Assembly: GCF_022132145.1 (NCBI RefSeq)
Contig: NZ_JAJISP010000004.1
Span: forward strand, 62,001 to 126,000
Length of the DNA stretch: 64,000 bases
Direction: 5' to 3'
DNA from: Pseudomonas sp. MMS21 TM103
Lineage (GTDB): Bacteria; Pseudomonadota; Gammaproteobacteria; Pseudomonadales; Pseudomonadaceae
Shown piece after piece: positions 34,651-44,652 of the stretch. Below the pieces are notes generated by a model. The model was not told the origin of the DNA. It ran no database searches and saw only the letters and a list, made by a program, of their open reading frames with translations. A program made the translations under genes and the position numbers. The stretch's first letter is position 1. Every line of letters begins with the position of its first letter.

Positions 34651-35077
34651 ATAGCTGCTTCGCCCTTTGACAGAATGCGTCCACCAAGGTGTTCGCCGCC
34701 TGGTTGAATAGCGGCCCAAGCGTGACCCGCACCAAGGGACCGGCATAATCGAAGGTCAGATCCAGACTGATCTTGCATGCTTGGTCGCCCAACGCCTTGA
34801 ACACCCACTGGCCTTGCAGCTGACTGAACGGCCCCTCCTCCAGAACCAGCTCGATCGACTGCCCCCAAACCAGCGCATTGCGGGTAATGAAACGCTGGCT
34901 AAGCCCCCCCTTGGCCACAGCCAGACTGGCGCGCATATGGGTTTGACTGACGTCCAGCACCTCGCTGGCCGAACACCAGGGCAGGAACTCCGGGTAACGC
35001 GCCACGTCATTGACCAATTCGAAAATGGCCGACGCCGGATACGGCAGCAACGCCGAGCGCTGGATATGGGTACTCAT
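34643..35077 (-). CDS. ratA: RatA / COQ10-like START-domain protein
   Basis: 144 residues. MSTHIQRSALLPYPASAIFELVNDVARYPEFLPWCSASEVL and the C-terminal LVRVTLGPLFNQAANTLVDAFCQRAKQLYG are typical of the polyketide cyclase/START proteins. E. coli RatA was described as blocking 70S formation; relatives bind ubiquinone, and a role in respiration is equally possible. It is next to rnfH and close to divergent smpB, the widespread smpB/ratA-rnfH arrangement. Confidence 0.92.
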   Translation of the reverse strand: MSTHIQRSALLPYPASAIFELVNDVARYPEFLPWCSASEVLDVSQTHMRASLAVAKGGLSQRFITRNALVWGQSIELVLEEGPFSQLQGQWVFKALGDQACKISLDLTFDYAGPLVRVTLGPLFNQAANTLVDAFCQRAKQLYG

Positions 35078-35111
35078 AAGCCTGCAACTTGATTCAGAAG
35101 GGTGACTGTAC

Positions 35112-36515
35112 TCATTTCATCAACTCTGCAACAAACACGATCAATATACCCAATGGCGCCACTACACGAATCAGCCAATAGACCAGGCCGAACAGCAGCG
35201 GATTATTGATCGCCAGCTCCTCGCGCACGGCCTCACGCTTGAGAACCCAGCCAGCGAACAGTACGAAGGCCAAGCCACCCAGCGGCAAGAGAATGCGACT
35301 GGTCAGGTAGTCGATGCTTTCGAAGAAGTTGCGCCCGCCTTCGGCGCCCCACTGAAACAGGTGAAAACCGTCGTCCGCGAAGATGAAGAACTTGGCCTCG
35401 GCAGCGACATTGAAGGACAACACCGTGCCCATGCCAACGGCCCAGCACAACAGTACCAGCACACTGGTGATCACCTTCCGGCTGCGCTCGGTACGCTCGA
35501 CCAGATAAGCCACGGCCGGCTCCAGCATGGAGATCGACGAGGTCCAGGCCGCTATCAGCACCAAGACGAAAAACAGCGTACCCATGACCTGACCGAACGC
35601 AATGCCGCCGAAGGCCACCGGCAGGGTGACGAACATCAGTCCAGGGCCGGCGCCCGGCTCCAAGCCGGCGGCAAACACTATAGGGAATAGCGCCAAACCA
35701 GCCGTCAGGGCCACCAGGGTGTCGAGAATGCCGACCGCCATCACCGTCGTACCGATCGAGGCGCGTTTGGGCATGTAGGCGCCGTAGACCATGATCGAAC
35801 CGACGCCAACGCTGAGGGTGAAGAAGGCATGCCCCATTGCAGCCAGCACGCCGTCGAGCAACTTGTCAGGCTGAAAATCGAAGAGAAAGTGAACCCCCTG
35901 CATAAAGTGCCCAGTGGTCATGCTGTAACCCAGCAGCACCAGCAGCAAGAGGAACAGCAGTGGCATCATGATGCGCAAACTGCGCTCCAGGCCGGCCACG
36001 ACACCACGGGCGATAATGAAGCCAGTCAACAGCATGAACAGCGTGTGCCACAGGGTCAGACGCCAAGGGTCGGCCGTCAGTGCGCCGAACGCAGCGCCCG
36101 CCCCATCGGCACTGATGCTCTGGAACTGGCCGCCACCCATGCCGATGATGTAGTCCAGCGACCAGCCGGCGATGACACTGTAGAAGGACAGGATCAGCAG
36201 CGCGGCAACCATGCCCATCAGCGCAGCCCACGACCACCTTGGCGAGGCGTCAGACTCCAGCGCCAGCGCTCCCAGCGCATTCACCGGACTCTGCCGGGCG
36301 CGGCGGCCGATCAGGGTTTCCGCAAACATGATCGGCAAGCCAACCAGAAAAATGCACACCAGGTACATCATGACAAAGGCCCCACCGCCGTACATGCCGG
36401 TCATGTAGGGGAACTTCCAGATGTTGCCCAGGCCCACTGCGGAGCCGGTTGCCGCCAGGATAAACACCCAACGACTGGCCCAGGCGCCGTGGATCGAAAC
36501 CTTGTCACTCACCAT
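35112..36515 (-). CDS. sodium-dependent transporter, NSS family
   Basis: 467 residues with about 11 membrane segments. N-terminal signature [41 protein letters not shown] is the Na+/substrate site of the neurotransmitter:sodium symporters (LeuT fold). Bacterial members carry amino acids; the substrate here is unknown. It lies upstream of ratA by 34 bases on the same strand and is probably cotranscribed, divergent from smpB by 109 bases. In many pseudomonads this gene sits in the same place. Confidence 0.9.
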   Translation of the reverse strand: MVSDKVSIHGAWASRWVFILAATGSAVGLGNIWKFPYMTGMYGGGAFVMMYLVCIFLVGLPIMFAETLIGRRARQSPVNALGALALESDASPRWSWAALMGMVAALLILSFYSVIAGWSLDYIIGMGGGQFQSISADGAGAAFGALTADPWRLTLWHTLFMLLTGFIIARGVVAGLERSLRIMMPLLFLLLLVLLGYSMTTGHFMQGVHFLFDFQPDKLLDGVLAAMGHAFFTLSVGVGSIMVYGAYMPKRASIGTTVMAVGILDTLVALTAGLALFPIVFAAGLEPGAGPGLMFVTLPVAFGGIAFGQVMGTLFFVLVLIAAWTSSISMLEPAVAYLVERTERSRKVITSVLVLLCWAVGMGTVLSFNVAAEAKFFIFADDGFHLFQWGAEGGRNFFESIDYLTSRILLPLGGLAFVLFAGWVLKREAVREELAINNPLLFGLVYWLIRVVAPLGILIVFVAELMK

Positions 36516-36609
36516 GAATACGCCCGATATTTTCGCAAAAGATGCGCATTGTCAGGGATTAGCTCACCTCTCTCAAGATCAGGCTGTCGCCAGCAGGCCC
36601 ACGACTCCC

Positions 36610-36615
36610 TATAAT
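36610..36615 (+). promoter_or_regulatory. -10 element of smpB
   Basis: A perfect TATAAT ends nine bases before the smpB ATG, so the transcript would begin within about two bases of the start codon. No good -35 is seen at 17 bases. It implies a very short or absent leader. Confidence 0.6.
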
Positions 36616-36624
36616 GCGCGCCCT

Positions 36625-37107
36625 ATGGCTAAACAAAAGAAACACCCTCAAGGCACCATCGCCCAAAATAAAAAGGCGATGCACGACTTTTTCGTCGAAT
36701 CCAGATTCGAGGCGGGCCTGGTCCTGGCCGGCTGGGAAGTGAAAAGCCTGCGCGCCGGCAAGGCCCAGTTGGTCGACAGCTATGTATTGCTGAAAGACAA
36801 CGAAGCTTGGCTGATGGGCTTCCACATCACCCCGCTGAAGGCTGCCAGCACCCACGTGATTGCCGACCCGACCCGCACGCGCAAGCTGCTGCTGAACAAG
36901 CGCGAGCTGGAAAAGCTGTTCGGCGCCGTACAGCAGAAGGGTCACACCTGCGTGGCGCTGTCGGTTTACTGGAAAGCGCATTTGATCAAATGCGAAATTG
37001 CCCTGGCCAAGGGCAAGAAGGACTTCGACAAGCGCCACACCGAAAAAGAGCGTGACGCCGACCGTGAAGTCCAGCGCGCCATGCGCACCAAGGGCAAGGA
37101 CGACTGA
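36625..37107 (+). CDS. smpB: SsrA-binding protein SmpB
   Basis: 160 residues from ATG at 36625 ([43 protein letters not shown]). The OB fold is followed by the basic tail [32 protein letters not shown], which enters the decoding centre. It escorts tmRNA to stalled ribosomes. The partner ssrA lies 11 kb downstream in this window. No Shine-Dalgarno sequence can fit between the TATAAT and the ATG. Confidence 0.98.
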   Translation: MAKQKKHPQGTIAQNKKAMHDFFVESRFEAGLVLAGWEVKSLRAGKAQLVDSYVLLKDNEAWLMGFHITPLKAASTHVIADPTRTRKLLLNKRELEKLFGAVQQKGHTCVALSVYWKAHLIKCEIALAKGKKDFDKRHTEKERDADREVQRAMRTKGKDD

Positions 37108-37118
37108 TCGGCGGGTGG

Positions 37119-37136
37119 ATGGGGCTGTGGCCCCAT
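37119..37136 (+). terminator. weak terminator after smpB
   Basis: ATGGGGC TGTG GCCCCAT followed by TCCTTATC, 12 bases past the smpB stop; the T tract is poor. Confidence 0.45.
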
Positions 37137-37254
37137 TCCTTATCCCCGCTTAGTTGAGCAGCACACCGACCGAAGACGCCGTGCCAGCCTGCTCATCACC
37201 ATGATCGGATACACCGTCCCGCTCGGGCAGCTTGCCCGCGACCAGCCCACCCTC

Positions 37255-38037
37255 CTACGGCTTGGTAATTGAGGCTGATCCCCGCCGCTGCGCCCGCGCC
37301 ATGCGCTGCGCTTGCTGCTGCACTTCGGCGAGCACTTCCTGCACATAGTCGATATGCCGATTGGACAACTGCCGCGCGTCTTCGGCACGCCCCTCGATGA
37401 TCGCTTCATAAAGCGCCCGATGCTGATCGATCAGCATGTCGCGGGTCTCGTCGCGCTGGGCGTACATGCCACCGATGTTGGTCACCACATTGCGCTTGAG
37501 CAGGTCGAATAAACCGCGAATGGTGTGCAGCAGCACGGCGTTATGGCTGGCCTCGGCGATGGCCAGGTGAAAGCTCGCGTCGGCCACCCCCTCTTCCGCG
37601 CGGGTCACCTTGCCGCTTCGGCTGTAGCAGTCCTGCAGCGCGGCAAAAGCCTCCCTCAGGCGCTGGCGATCCAGCTCGGTGGCACGCTGGGCGGCATAAA
37701 AGGCACAGGAACCTTCCAGGGTGTGGCGAAACTCCAGCAGGTCGCGCTGGGCTTCCGGGTTGCTCTCCAGCAGCTGCAAGAGCGGATCACTGAAGGTCGA
37801 GCCAAGCGAGTCGGCGACATAGTTGCCACCGCCCTGACGGCTGACCAACAAGCCCTTGGCCGCCAGTTTCTGAATCGCCTCACGCAATGACGGCCGCGAC
37901 ACACCGAACCGTTCGGCCAGCGCCCGCTCGGCGGGCAGCCGCTCACCGGCCTTCAACGTGCCTTCCAGGATCATGGTTTCCAGCTGACTGACGATATCGT
38001 CCGACAAACGGCGCTGGCGCACCTGGCCTACATCCAT
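37255..38037 (-). CDS. lldR: FadR-type GntR repressor LldR
   Basis: 260 residues from ATG at 38037 (MDVGQVRQRRLSDDIVSQLETMILEGTLKAGERLPAERALAERFGVSRPSLREAIQKL in outline). An N-terminal winged helix is followed by the FCD effector domain (ADASFHLAIAEASHNAVLLHTI with metal-binding Asp/His). It is divergent from lldP, and a perfect TTGGT-N3-ACCAA palindrome lies between them. In P. aeruginosa LldR represses the operon and lactate relieves it. The same role is inferred here. Confidence 0.93.
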   Translation of the reverse strand: MDVGQVRQRRLSDDIVSQLETMILEGTLKAGERLPAERALAERFGVSRPSLREAIQKLAAKGLLVSRQGGGNYVADSLGSTFSDPLLQLLESNPEAQRDLLEFRHTLEGSCAFYAAQRATELDRQRLREAFAALQDCYSRSGKVTRAEEGVADASFHLAIAEASHNAVLLHTIRGLFDLLKRNVVTNIGGMYAQRDETRDMLIDQHRALYEAIIEGRAEDARQLSNRHIDYVQEVLAEVQQQAQRMARAQRRGSASITKP

Positions 38038-38205
38038 AACCCGAACCTCACTGGTTTGACCACCTGTAACGCCCTTCTCAGGCACTTGTAGAGCAAGCCT
38101 ATAGCGGCGCCGGAGCCCTTACAAGACAAGGGCACTCGACCAAAGTAGTAAGCCTGCTAATTGACAGCTGCAAGCATCCACTTTTACTCTGGCCGCGCCA
38201 CATTG

Positions 38206-38226
38206 TAAATTGGTATTACCAATTTA
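38206..38226. promoter_or_regulatory. LldR operator
   Basis: A 21-base perfect palindrome centred on 38216 with core AATTGGTATTACCAATT, the FadR-subfamily pattern TTGGT-N3-ACCAA reported for LldR sites. It lies between lldR and lldP, about 145 bases before lldP. Confidence 0.88.
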
Positions 38227-38267
38227 CCCAAACCTAAAACAATTCCAAGAAGCTTATGAGGTCTGCC

Positions 38268-38339
38268 ATGCCGGTCATCGCCAAACCACTTGCCGCACCG
38301 CTGCATCCGCATACACCCATGCGCATCGCGCGCCGCTAA
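38268..38339 (+). CDS. candidate 23-codon leader ORF before lldP
   Basis: ATG at 38268 behind a good site (GAGG, six-base gap) opens 23 codons (MPVIAKPLAAPLHPHTP..., rich in Pro, His and Ala). The frame ends in TAA, and that same TAAGGAG forms the ribosome site of lldP, 12 bases before its ATG. The layout is that of a translationally coupled upstream ORF. No homologue is recognised. Confidence 0.4.
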   Translation: MPVIAKPLAAPLHPHTPMRIARR

Positions 38340-38351
38340 GGAGAGACCGAC

Positions 38352-40046
<1,695 letters not shown>

Positions 40047-40154
40047 CAGGCTCCTATTCACGATTCCCGTATACCCAGACAGGTCGGCCCCGCAGTATTT
40101 ATGGGGTCGCACCCTGGGCAAGAACAGCCTTCTCCTGGCACTAGGGTGAACCCG

Positions 40155-41300
40155 ATGATCATTTCTGCCTCTACCGACTACCGCGCAGCGGCACAACGCA
40201 AGCTGCCGCCGTTCCTGTTCCACTACCTCGACGGCGGCGCCTACGCCGAACATACCCTGCGGCGCAACGTCGATGACCTGGCCGACATCGCCCTGCGCCA
40301 GCGGGTGCTGCGCAACATGTCCGAGTTGAGCCTGGAAACCCGTCTGTTCAATGAAACCCTGTCGATGCCCGTGGCGCTGGCCCCCGTCGGCCTGGCGGGC
40401 ATGTATGCCCGCCGTGGTGAGGTCCAAGCGGCCCGGGCAGCTGCAGCCAAGGGCATCCCCTTCACCCTGTCGACCGTATCGGTGTGTCCGATCGAAGAAG
40501 TGGCGCCAGAGATCGATCGACCGATGTGGTTCCAGCTCTACGTCCTCAAAGATCGCGGCTTCATGAAGAATGCGCTGGAGCGCGCCAAGGCCGCCGGCGT
40601 CACTACCCTGGTGTTCACCGTCGACATGCCGGTACCGGGCGCCCGCTACCGCGACGCCCACTCCGGCATGAGCGGGCCGAACGCACCGCTGCGGCGCATG
40701 CTGCAGGCCATGACTCACCCAAGCTGGGCCTGGGACGTGGGCCTGCTGGGCAAGCCCCATGACCTGGGCAATATCTCCGCCTACCGCGGCAGCCGCACCG
40801 GCCTGGCCGACTATATCGGCTGGCTCGGCGACAACTTCGACCCGTCGATCTCGTGGAAGGACCTGGAATGGATCCGCGAGTTCTGGGACGGCCCGATGGT
40901 GATCAAGGGCATCCTCGATCCGCAGGACGCCAAGGACGCGGTGAGCTTTGGCGCCGATGGCATCGTGGTCTCCAACCACGGCGGCCGCCAGCTCGATGGC
41001 GTAATGTCGAGTGCGCGCGCGCTGCCGGCCATCGCCGACGCAGTCAAAGGCGAGCTGGCAATCCTGGCCGACTCGGGGATTCGGACCGGCCTGGATGTGG
41101 TGCGAATGATCGCCCTGGGGGCCGACACCGTCCTGCTTGGGCGCGCCTTCATTTACGCCCTGGCCGTAGCCGGCGGCGCAGGCGTGAGCAACCTGCTCGA
41201 CCTGATCGAAAAAGAGATGCGTGTGGCCATGGTCCTGACCGGGGCCAAGTCGATCAGCGAAATCAGCGCCGACTCGCTGGTGCGTGAATTGGGCCACTAA
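40155..41300 (+). CDS. lldD: FMN-dependent L-lactate dehydrogenase
   Basis: 381 residues from ATG at 40155 ([35 protein letters not shown]). FMN barrel with the catalytic histidine and arginine in [11 protein letters not shown], plus [12 protein letters not shown] and [13 protein letters not shown]. Membrane-associated; oxidises L-lactate to pyruvate and passes electrons to quinone. Length and order match LldD of pseudomonads. Confidence 0.96.
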   Translation: MIISASTDYRAAAQRKLPPFLFHYLDGGAYAEHTLRRNVDDLADIALRQRVLRNMSELSLETRLFNETLSMPVALAPVGLAGMYARRGEVQAARAAAAKGIPFTLSTVSVCPIEEVAPEIDRPMWFQLYVLKDRGFMKNALERAKAAGVTTLVFTVDMPVPGARYRDAHSGMSGPNAPLRRMLQAMTHPSWAWDVGLLGKPHDLGNISAYRGSRTGLADYIGWLGDNFDPSISWKDLEWIREFWDGPMVIKGILDPQDAKDAVSFGADGIVVSNHGGRQLDGVMSSARALPAIADAVKGELAILADSGIRTGLDVVRMIALGADTVLLGRAFIYALAVAGGAGVSNLLDLIEKEMRVAMVLTGAKSISEISADSLVRELGH

Positions 41301-41314
41301 GCAGCAAACCGCCT

Positions 41315-41383
41315 TTAGCAGGAGCGGATTCATCCGCTATTTTCGCGCCTGAAGCGCAACGCCGCCCGGCCGCTCCTACTAAC
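41315..41383. repeat. REP pair between lldD and lldE
   Basis: GCAGGAGCGGATTCATCCGC and, about 30 bases on, an inverted CCGCTCCTACT. This is the usual GTAGGAGCGG REP head in a two-element inverted pair (REPIN-like), filling the lldD-lldE gap. Confidence 0.7.
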
Positions 41384-41443
41384 AGCGCTGCACCAGCAAT
41401 CCCGACGCGCCGCCCTATGTACTGAGAATAATCTGGAGCGCCC

Positions 41444-44251
41444 ATGAGCCTGCCCGCCGCCTTCCTAGCCGCCGTCGAACGCCTGATTCCCCGCGAGCGC
41501 CGCTTCGACGACCCGCTGTCGACCCTGGCCTTCGGTACCGATGCCAGCTTTTACCGGCTGATTCCCCAGCTGGTGATCCGGGTCGAGTCCGAGCTGGAAG
41601 TGATCGACCTGCTCAAGCTGGCAGGGACTCATCAAGTTTCTGTAACATTCCGCGCCGCCGGTACCAGCCTGTCCGGCCAGGCGATCAGCGACTCGGTCCT
41701 GCTAGTGCTGGGCGAGAACTGGAACGCCCGGGAAATTCGTGACCAGGGCAAGCAGATCCGCCTGCAACCGGGCGTGATAGGCGCTCAGGCCAACGCCGTG
41801 CTGGCGCCCTTCCAGCGCAAGATCGGCCCCGACCCGGCCTCGATCAATGCCTGCAAGATCGGCGGCATCGTCGCCAATAACGCCAGCGGCATGTGCTGCG
41901 GCACCGCGCAGAACAGCTACCAGACCCTGGCCGGCCTGCGCCTGGTGCTGGCCGACGGCGCCGTGCTGGACACCGAGGACAGCGCCAGCGTCGCGGCCTT
42001 CCAGGCCAGCCACGGCGAGTTGCTCGGGCAACTGGCCGAGCTGGGCCGAACAACCCGCGCCAATGCCGAGCTGGCGGCCAGGATCCGCCACAAATACCGG
42101 CTGAAGAACACCACCGGCCTGTCCCTCAACGCCCTGATCGACTTCGACCAGCCGCTGGATATCCTCAGCCACCTGATGGTCGGCTCCGAAGGCACCCTGG
42201 GCTTTATCAGTGCGGTGACCTACGACACCGTGCCCGATCACCCGCACAAGGCCAGCGCCCTGCTGGTGTTCCCAGATGTGGAAAACTGCTGCCGCGCGGT
42301 CACCGTGCTCAAGCAGCAGCCGGTATCCGCCGTGGAACTGCTGGACCGGCGCAGCCTGCGCTCGGTGCAAGACAAGTCGGGCATGCCGGACTGGGTAAAA
42401 GGCCTCACTGCCAGCGCCTGCGCCCTGCTGATCGAGTCCCGCGCTGCCAGCCAGAGCCTGCTGCAGGAGCAACTGGCGCTGATCATGGCATCGATCGCCG
42501 AGTTCCCACTGGAAAAACAGGTCGACTTCAGCACAGACCCGGCGGTGTACAACCTGCTGTGGAAGATCCGCAAGGACACCTTCCCCGCCGTTGGCGCGGT
42601 GCGCCAGACCGGCACCACGGTCATCATCGAGGACGTCACCTTCCCCATCGAGCAGCTCGCCGAAGGGGTCAATCGCCTGCTCGCGCTGTTCGACAAGCAC
42701 CACTACGACGAGGCGATCATTTTCGGCCACGCCCTGGAAGGCAACCTGCACTTCGTCTTCACCCAGGGTTTTGACGACCCGCTGCAAGTCGCCCGCTACT
42801 CGGCGTTCATGGATGACGTGACGCAACTGGTGGCGGTGGAGTTCGGCGGCTCGCTCAAGGCCGAACATGGCACCGGGCGCAATATGGCGCCCTTCGTCGA
42901 ACTGGAATGGGGCGCGGACGCCTACCAGCTGATGTGGCAGCTCAAGCGCCTGCTCGACCCGCAAGGCATTCTCAACCCGGACGTGGTACTCAGCGAAGAC
43001 CCCGATATCCACCTGAAAAACCTCAAGCCGTTGCCCGCCGCCGACGAAATCGTCGACAAGTGCATCGAATGCGGCTTCTGCGAGCCGGTTTGCCCATCCA
43101 AGGGGCTGACCCTGAGCCCGCGCCAACGCATCGTGATCTGGCGCGATATCCAGGCGAAACAGCGCGCAGGCATAGATACCACCGCATTGGAGCGCGATTA
43201 CCGCTATCAGGGCATAGACACCTGCGCCGCCACCGGCTTGTGCGCCCAGCGTTGCCCGGTAGGGATCAACACGGGCGACCTGGTGCGCAAACTGCGCGCC
43301 CGCGACGCCCACAATCAACGCAGCGCCGACTGGCTGGCGAACAATTTTCGCCGTGCCATGCAAGGCACCCGCGTCCTGCTGCACGTGGCCAATGGTGCCC
43401 GCCTGCTCATGGGCGCCCCGCTGCTCAGTCGCGCCTCCGCCACCCTGAGCAAGGCCAGCCGGGGTCGCGTGCCGCAGTGGACTCCGGCGATGCCGCAACC
43501 GGTCCACCGGCTGCAACTGCCCGTGGCCACTGGCGATCAGCGACCGCGGGTGGTTTACCTCGCCGCCTGCGTATCCCGCGCCATGGGCCCGGCAGCAAGC
43601 GATGCCGAGCAGATGCCGCTGCTCGACAAGACCCGCGCGCTACTGGAGAAGGGCGGCTTCCAGGTGGTATTCCCGGACCATCTGGACAACCTTTGCTGCG
43701 GCCAGCCATTCGCTTCCAAGGGTTATGCCGAGCAAGCCGAGCGCAAGCGCCAGGAGCTCATAGACGCCCTACTCAAGGCCAGTCGCGGCGGTCTCGATCC
43801 GATCTATTGCGACACCAGCCCCTGCACCCTGCGCCTGCTACAGGACGGACTCGACCCTCGCCTGAAACTGCATGACCCGGTCAAGTTCATCCGCGAGCAC
43901 CTACTCGAGCGCCTGGAGTTCCAGCCGCAGGACAAGCCCGTAGCCGTGCATGTCACCTGCAGTACCCAGCATCTGGGCGAAGCCCAGGGCTTGATCGATA
44001 TCGTCCGTCACTGCACCAGCCAGGTGGTGATCCCCGAGGGCATTCACTGCTGCGGCTTTGCCGGCGACAAGGGCTTCACCACCCCGGAACTCAACGCCCA
44101 CTCGTTACGCGATCTGAAATCGGCCGTGCAGTATTGCGAGGAAGGCATCAGCACCAGCCGCACCTGCGAGATCGGCTTGAGCCAACATGGTGGTATCGAC
44201 TACCACGGCCTGGTCTACCTGGTGGATCGGGTGACCCGCGCCAAGTACTGA
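41444..44251 (+). CDS. lldE: FAD/Fe-S D-lactate dehydrogenase (quinone-linked)
   Basis: 935 residues. FAD-binding type 4 domain (VTFRAAGTSLSGQAISDSVLL; GGIVANNASGMCCGT), FAD-oxidase C domain to about residue 510, then two 4Fe-4S sites (CIECGFCEPVCPS near 535 and CAATGLCAQRCPVG near 585). Two C-terminal CCG domains end in LCCGQPF and HCCGFAG. One polypeptide thus combines GlcD-like and GlcF-like parts. In pseudomonads this third lld gene oxidises D-lactate; a wider 2-hydroxyacid range is possible. Also named dld or dld2. Confidence 0.92.
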   Translation: MSLPAAFLAAVERLIPRERRFDDPLSTLAFGTDASFYRLIPQLVIRVESELEVIDLLKLAGTHQVSVTFRAAGTSLSGQAISDSVLLVLGENWNAREIRDQGKQIRLQPGVIGAQANAVLAPFQRKIGPDPASINACKIGGIVANNASGMCCGTAQNSYQTLAGLRLVLADGAVLDTEDSASVAAFQASHGELLGQLAELGRTTRANAELAARIRHKYRLKNTTGLSLNALIDFDQPLDILSHLMVGSEGTLGFISAVTYDTVPDHPHKASALLVFPDVENCCRAVTVLKQQPVSAVELLDRRSLRSVQDKSGMPDWVKGLTASACALLIESRAASQSLLQEQLALIMASIAEFPLEKQVDFSTDPAVYNLLWKIRKDTFPAVGAVRQTGTTVIIEDVTFPIEQLAEGVNRLLALFDKHHYDEAIIFGHALEGNLHFVFTQGFDDPLQVARYSAFMDDVTQLVAVEFGGSLKAEHGTGRNMAPFVELEWGADAYQLMWQLKRLLDPQGILNPDVVLSEDPDIHLKNLKPLPAADEIVDKCIECGFCEPVCPSKGLTLSPRQRIVIWRDIQAKQRAGIDTTALERDYRYQGIDTCAATGLCAQRCPVGINTGDLVRKLRARDAHNQRSADWLANNFRRAMQGTRVLLHVANGARLLMGAPLLSRASATLSKASRGRVPQWTPAMPQPVHRLQLPVATGDQRPRVVYLAACVSRAMGPAASDAEQMPLLDKTRALLEKGGFQVVFPDHLDNLCCGQPFASKGYAEQAERKRQELIDALLKASRGGLDPIYCDTSPCTLRLLQDGLDPRLKLHDPVKFIREHLLERLEFQPQDKPVAVHVTCSTQHLGEAQGLIDIVRHCTSQVVIPEGIHCCGFAGDKGFTTPELNAHSLRDLKSAVQYCEEGISTSRTCEIGLSQHGGIDYHGLVYLVDRVTRAKY

Positions 44252-44296
44252 GAGCCGGTGAAAAACTCTCGCCTGCAGGCGCCCGCTACTGACATT

Positions 44297-44318
44297 GCCC
44301 CGCCCTGCGGGGCTTTTT
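44297..44318 (+). terminator. terminator after lldE
   Basis: GCCCCGC CCT GCGGGGC followed by TTTTT, 45 bases past the lldE stop. Confidence 0.92.
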
Positions 44319-44406
44319 ATTCCGACGGGAAAGCAGATCAACGGCCAAAGCCTGCCAGCAGGAGTTTCTATACTGAAGTTCCCCAGCCGTTGAAAGGAGC
44401 ACCCCC

Positions 44407-44652
44407 ATGCGCCGTCTTGCCGTTTTTTTCACCACCGTACTGCTCAGCACCTCGCTCTGGGCCATGCACTGCCCCGCGGATATGGCGAAGATCGATGCCA
44501 TGCTGCAGAGCAATCCGCCCAGCGACGCAACCGTACTGGCGCAAGTGCAAAAGCTCCGCGCCGAAGGCGAAGAGCTGCACAAGGCTGGTAATCACAGTCA
44601 ATCCGTGAAGGTTCTCGGTGAAGCCCTACAACTGCTCGAGGCCAGCGAATAG
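44407..44652 (+). CDS. small exported protein of unknown function
   Basis: 81 residues behind a strong AAAGGAG site. Signal peptide MRRLAVFFTTVLLSTSLWA, then MHCPADMAKIDAMLQSN and an alpha-helical stretch ending HSQSVKVLGEALQLLEASE, resembling a single TPR-like helix pair. Small periplasmic proteins of this kind are common in pseudomonads. Its last 55 bases overlap the 3' end of the sensor kinase gene on the other strand. Confidence 0.75.
   Translation: MRRLAVFFTTVLLSTSLWAMHCPADMAKIDAMLQSNPPSDATVLAQVQKLRAEGEELHKAGNHSQSVKVLGEALQLLEASE

Noticed and set aside
34643..35077. ratA-rnfH as a toxin-antitoxin pair
   Set aside because: The pair is conserved in most gammaproteobacteria and RnfH is not an antitoxin in tests; treated as a housekeeping locus.
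41702..43516. 604-codon frame antisense to lldE
   Set aside because: Overlaps iron-sulfur motifs of lldE; no independent support.
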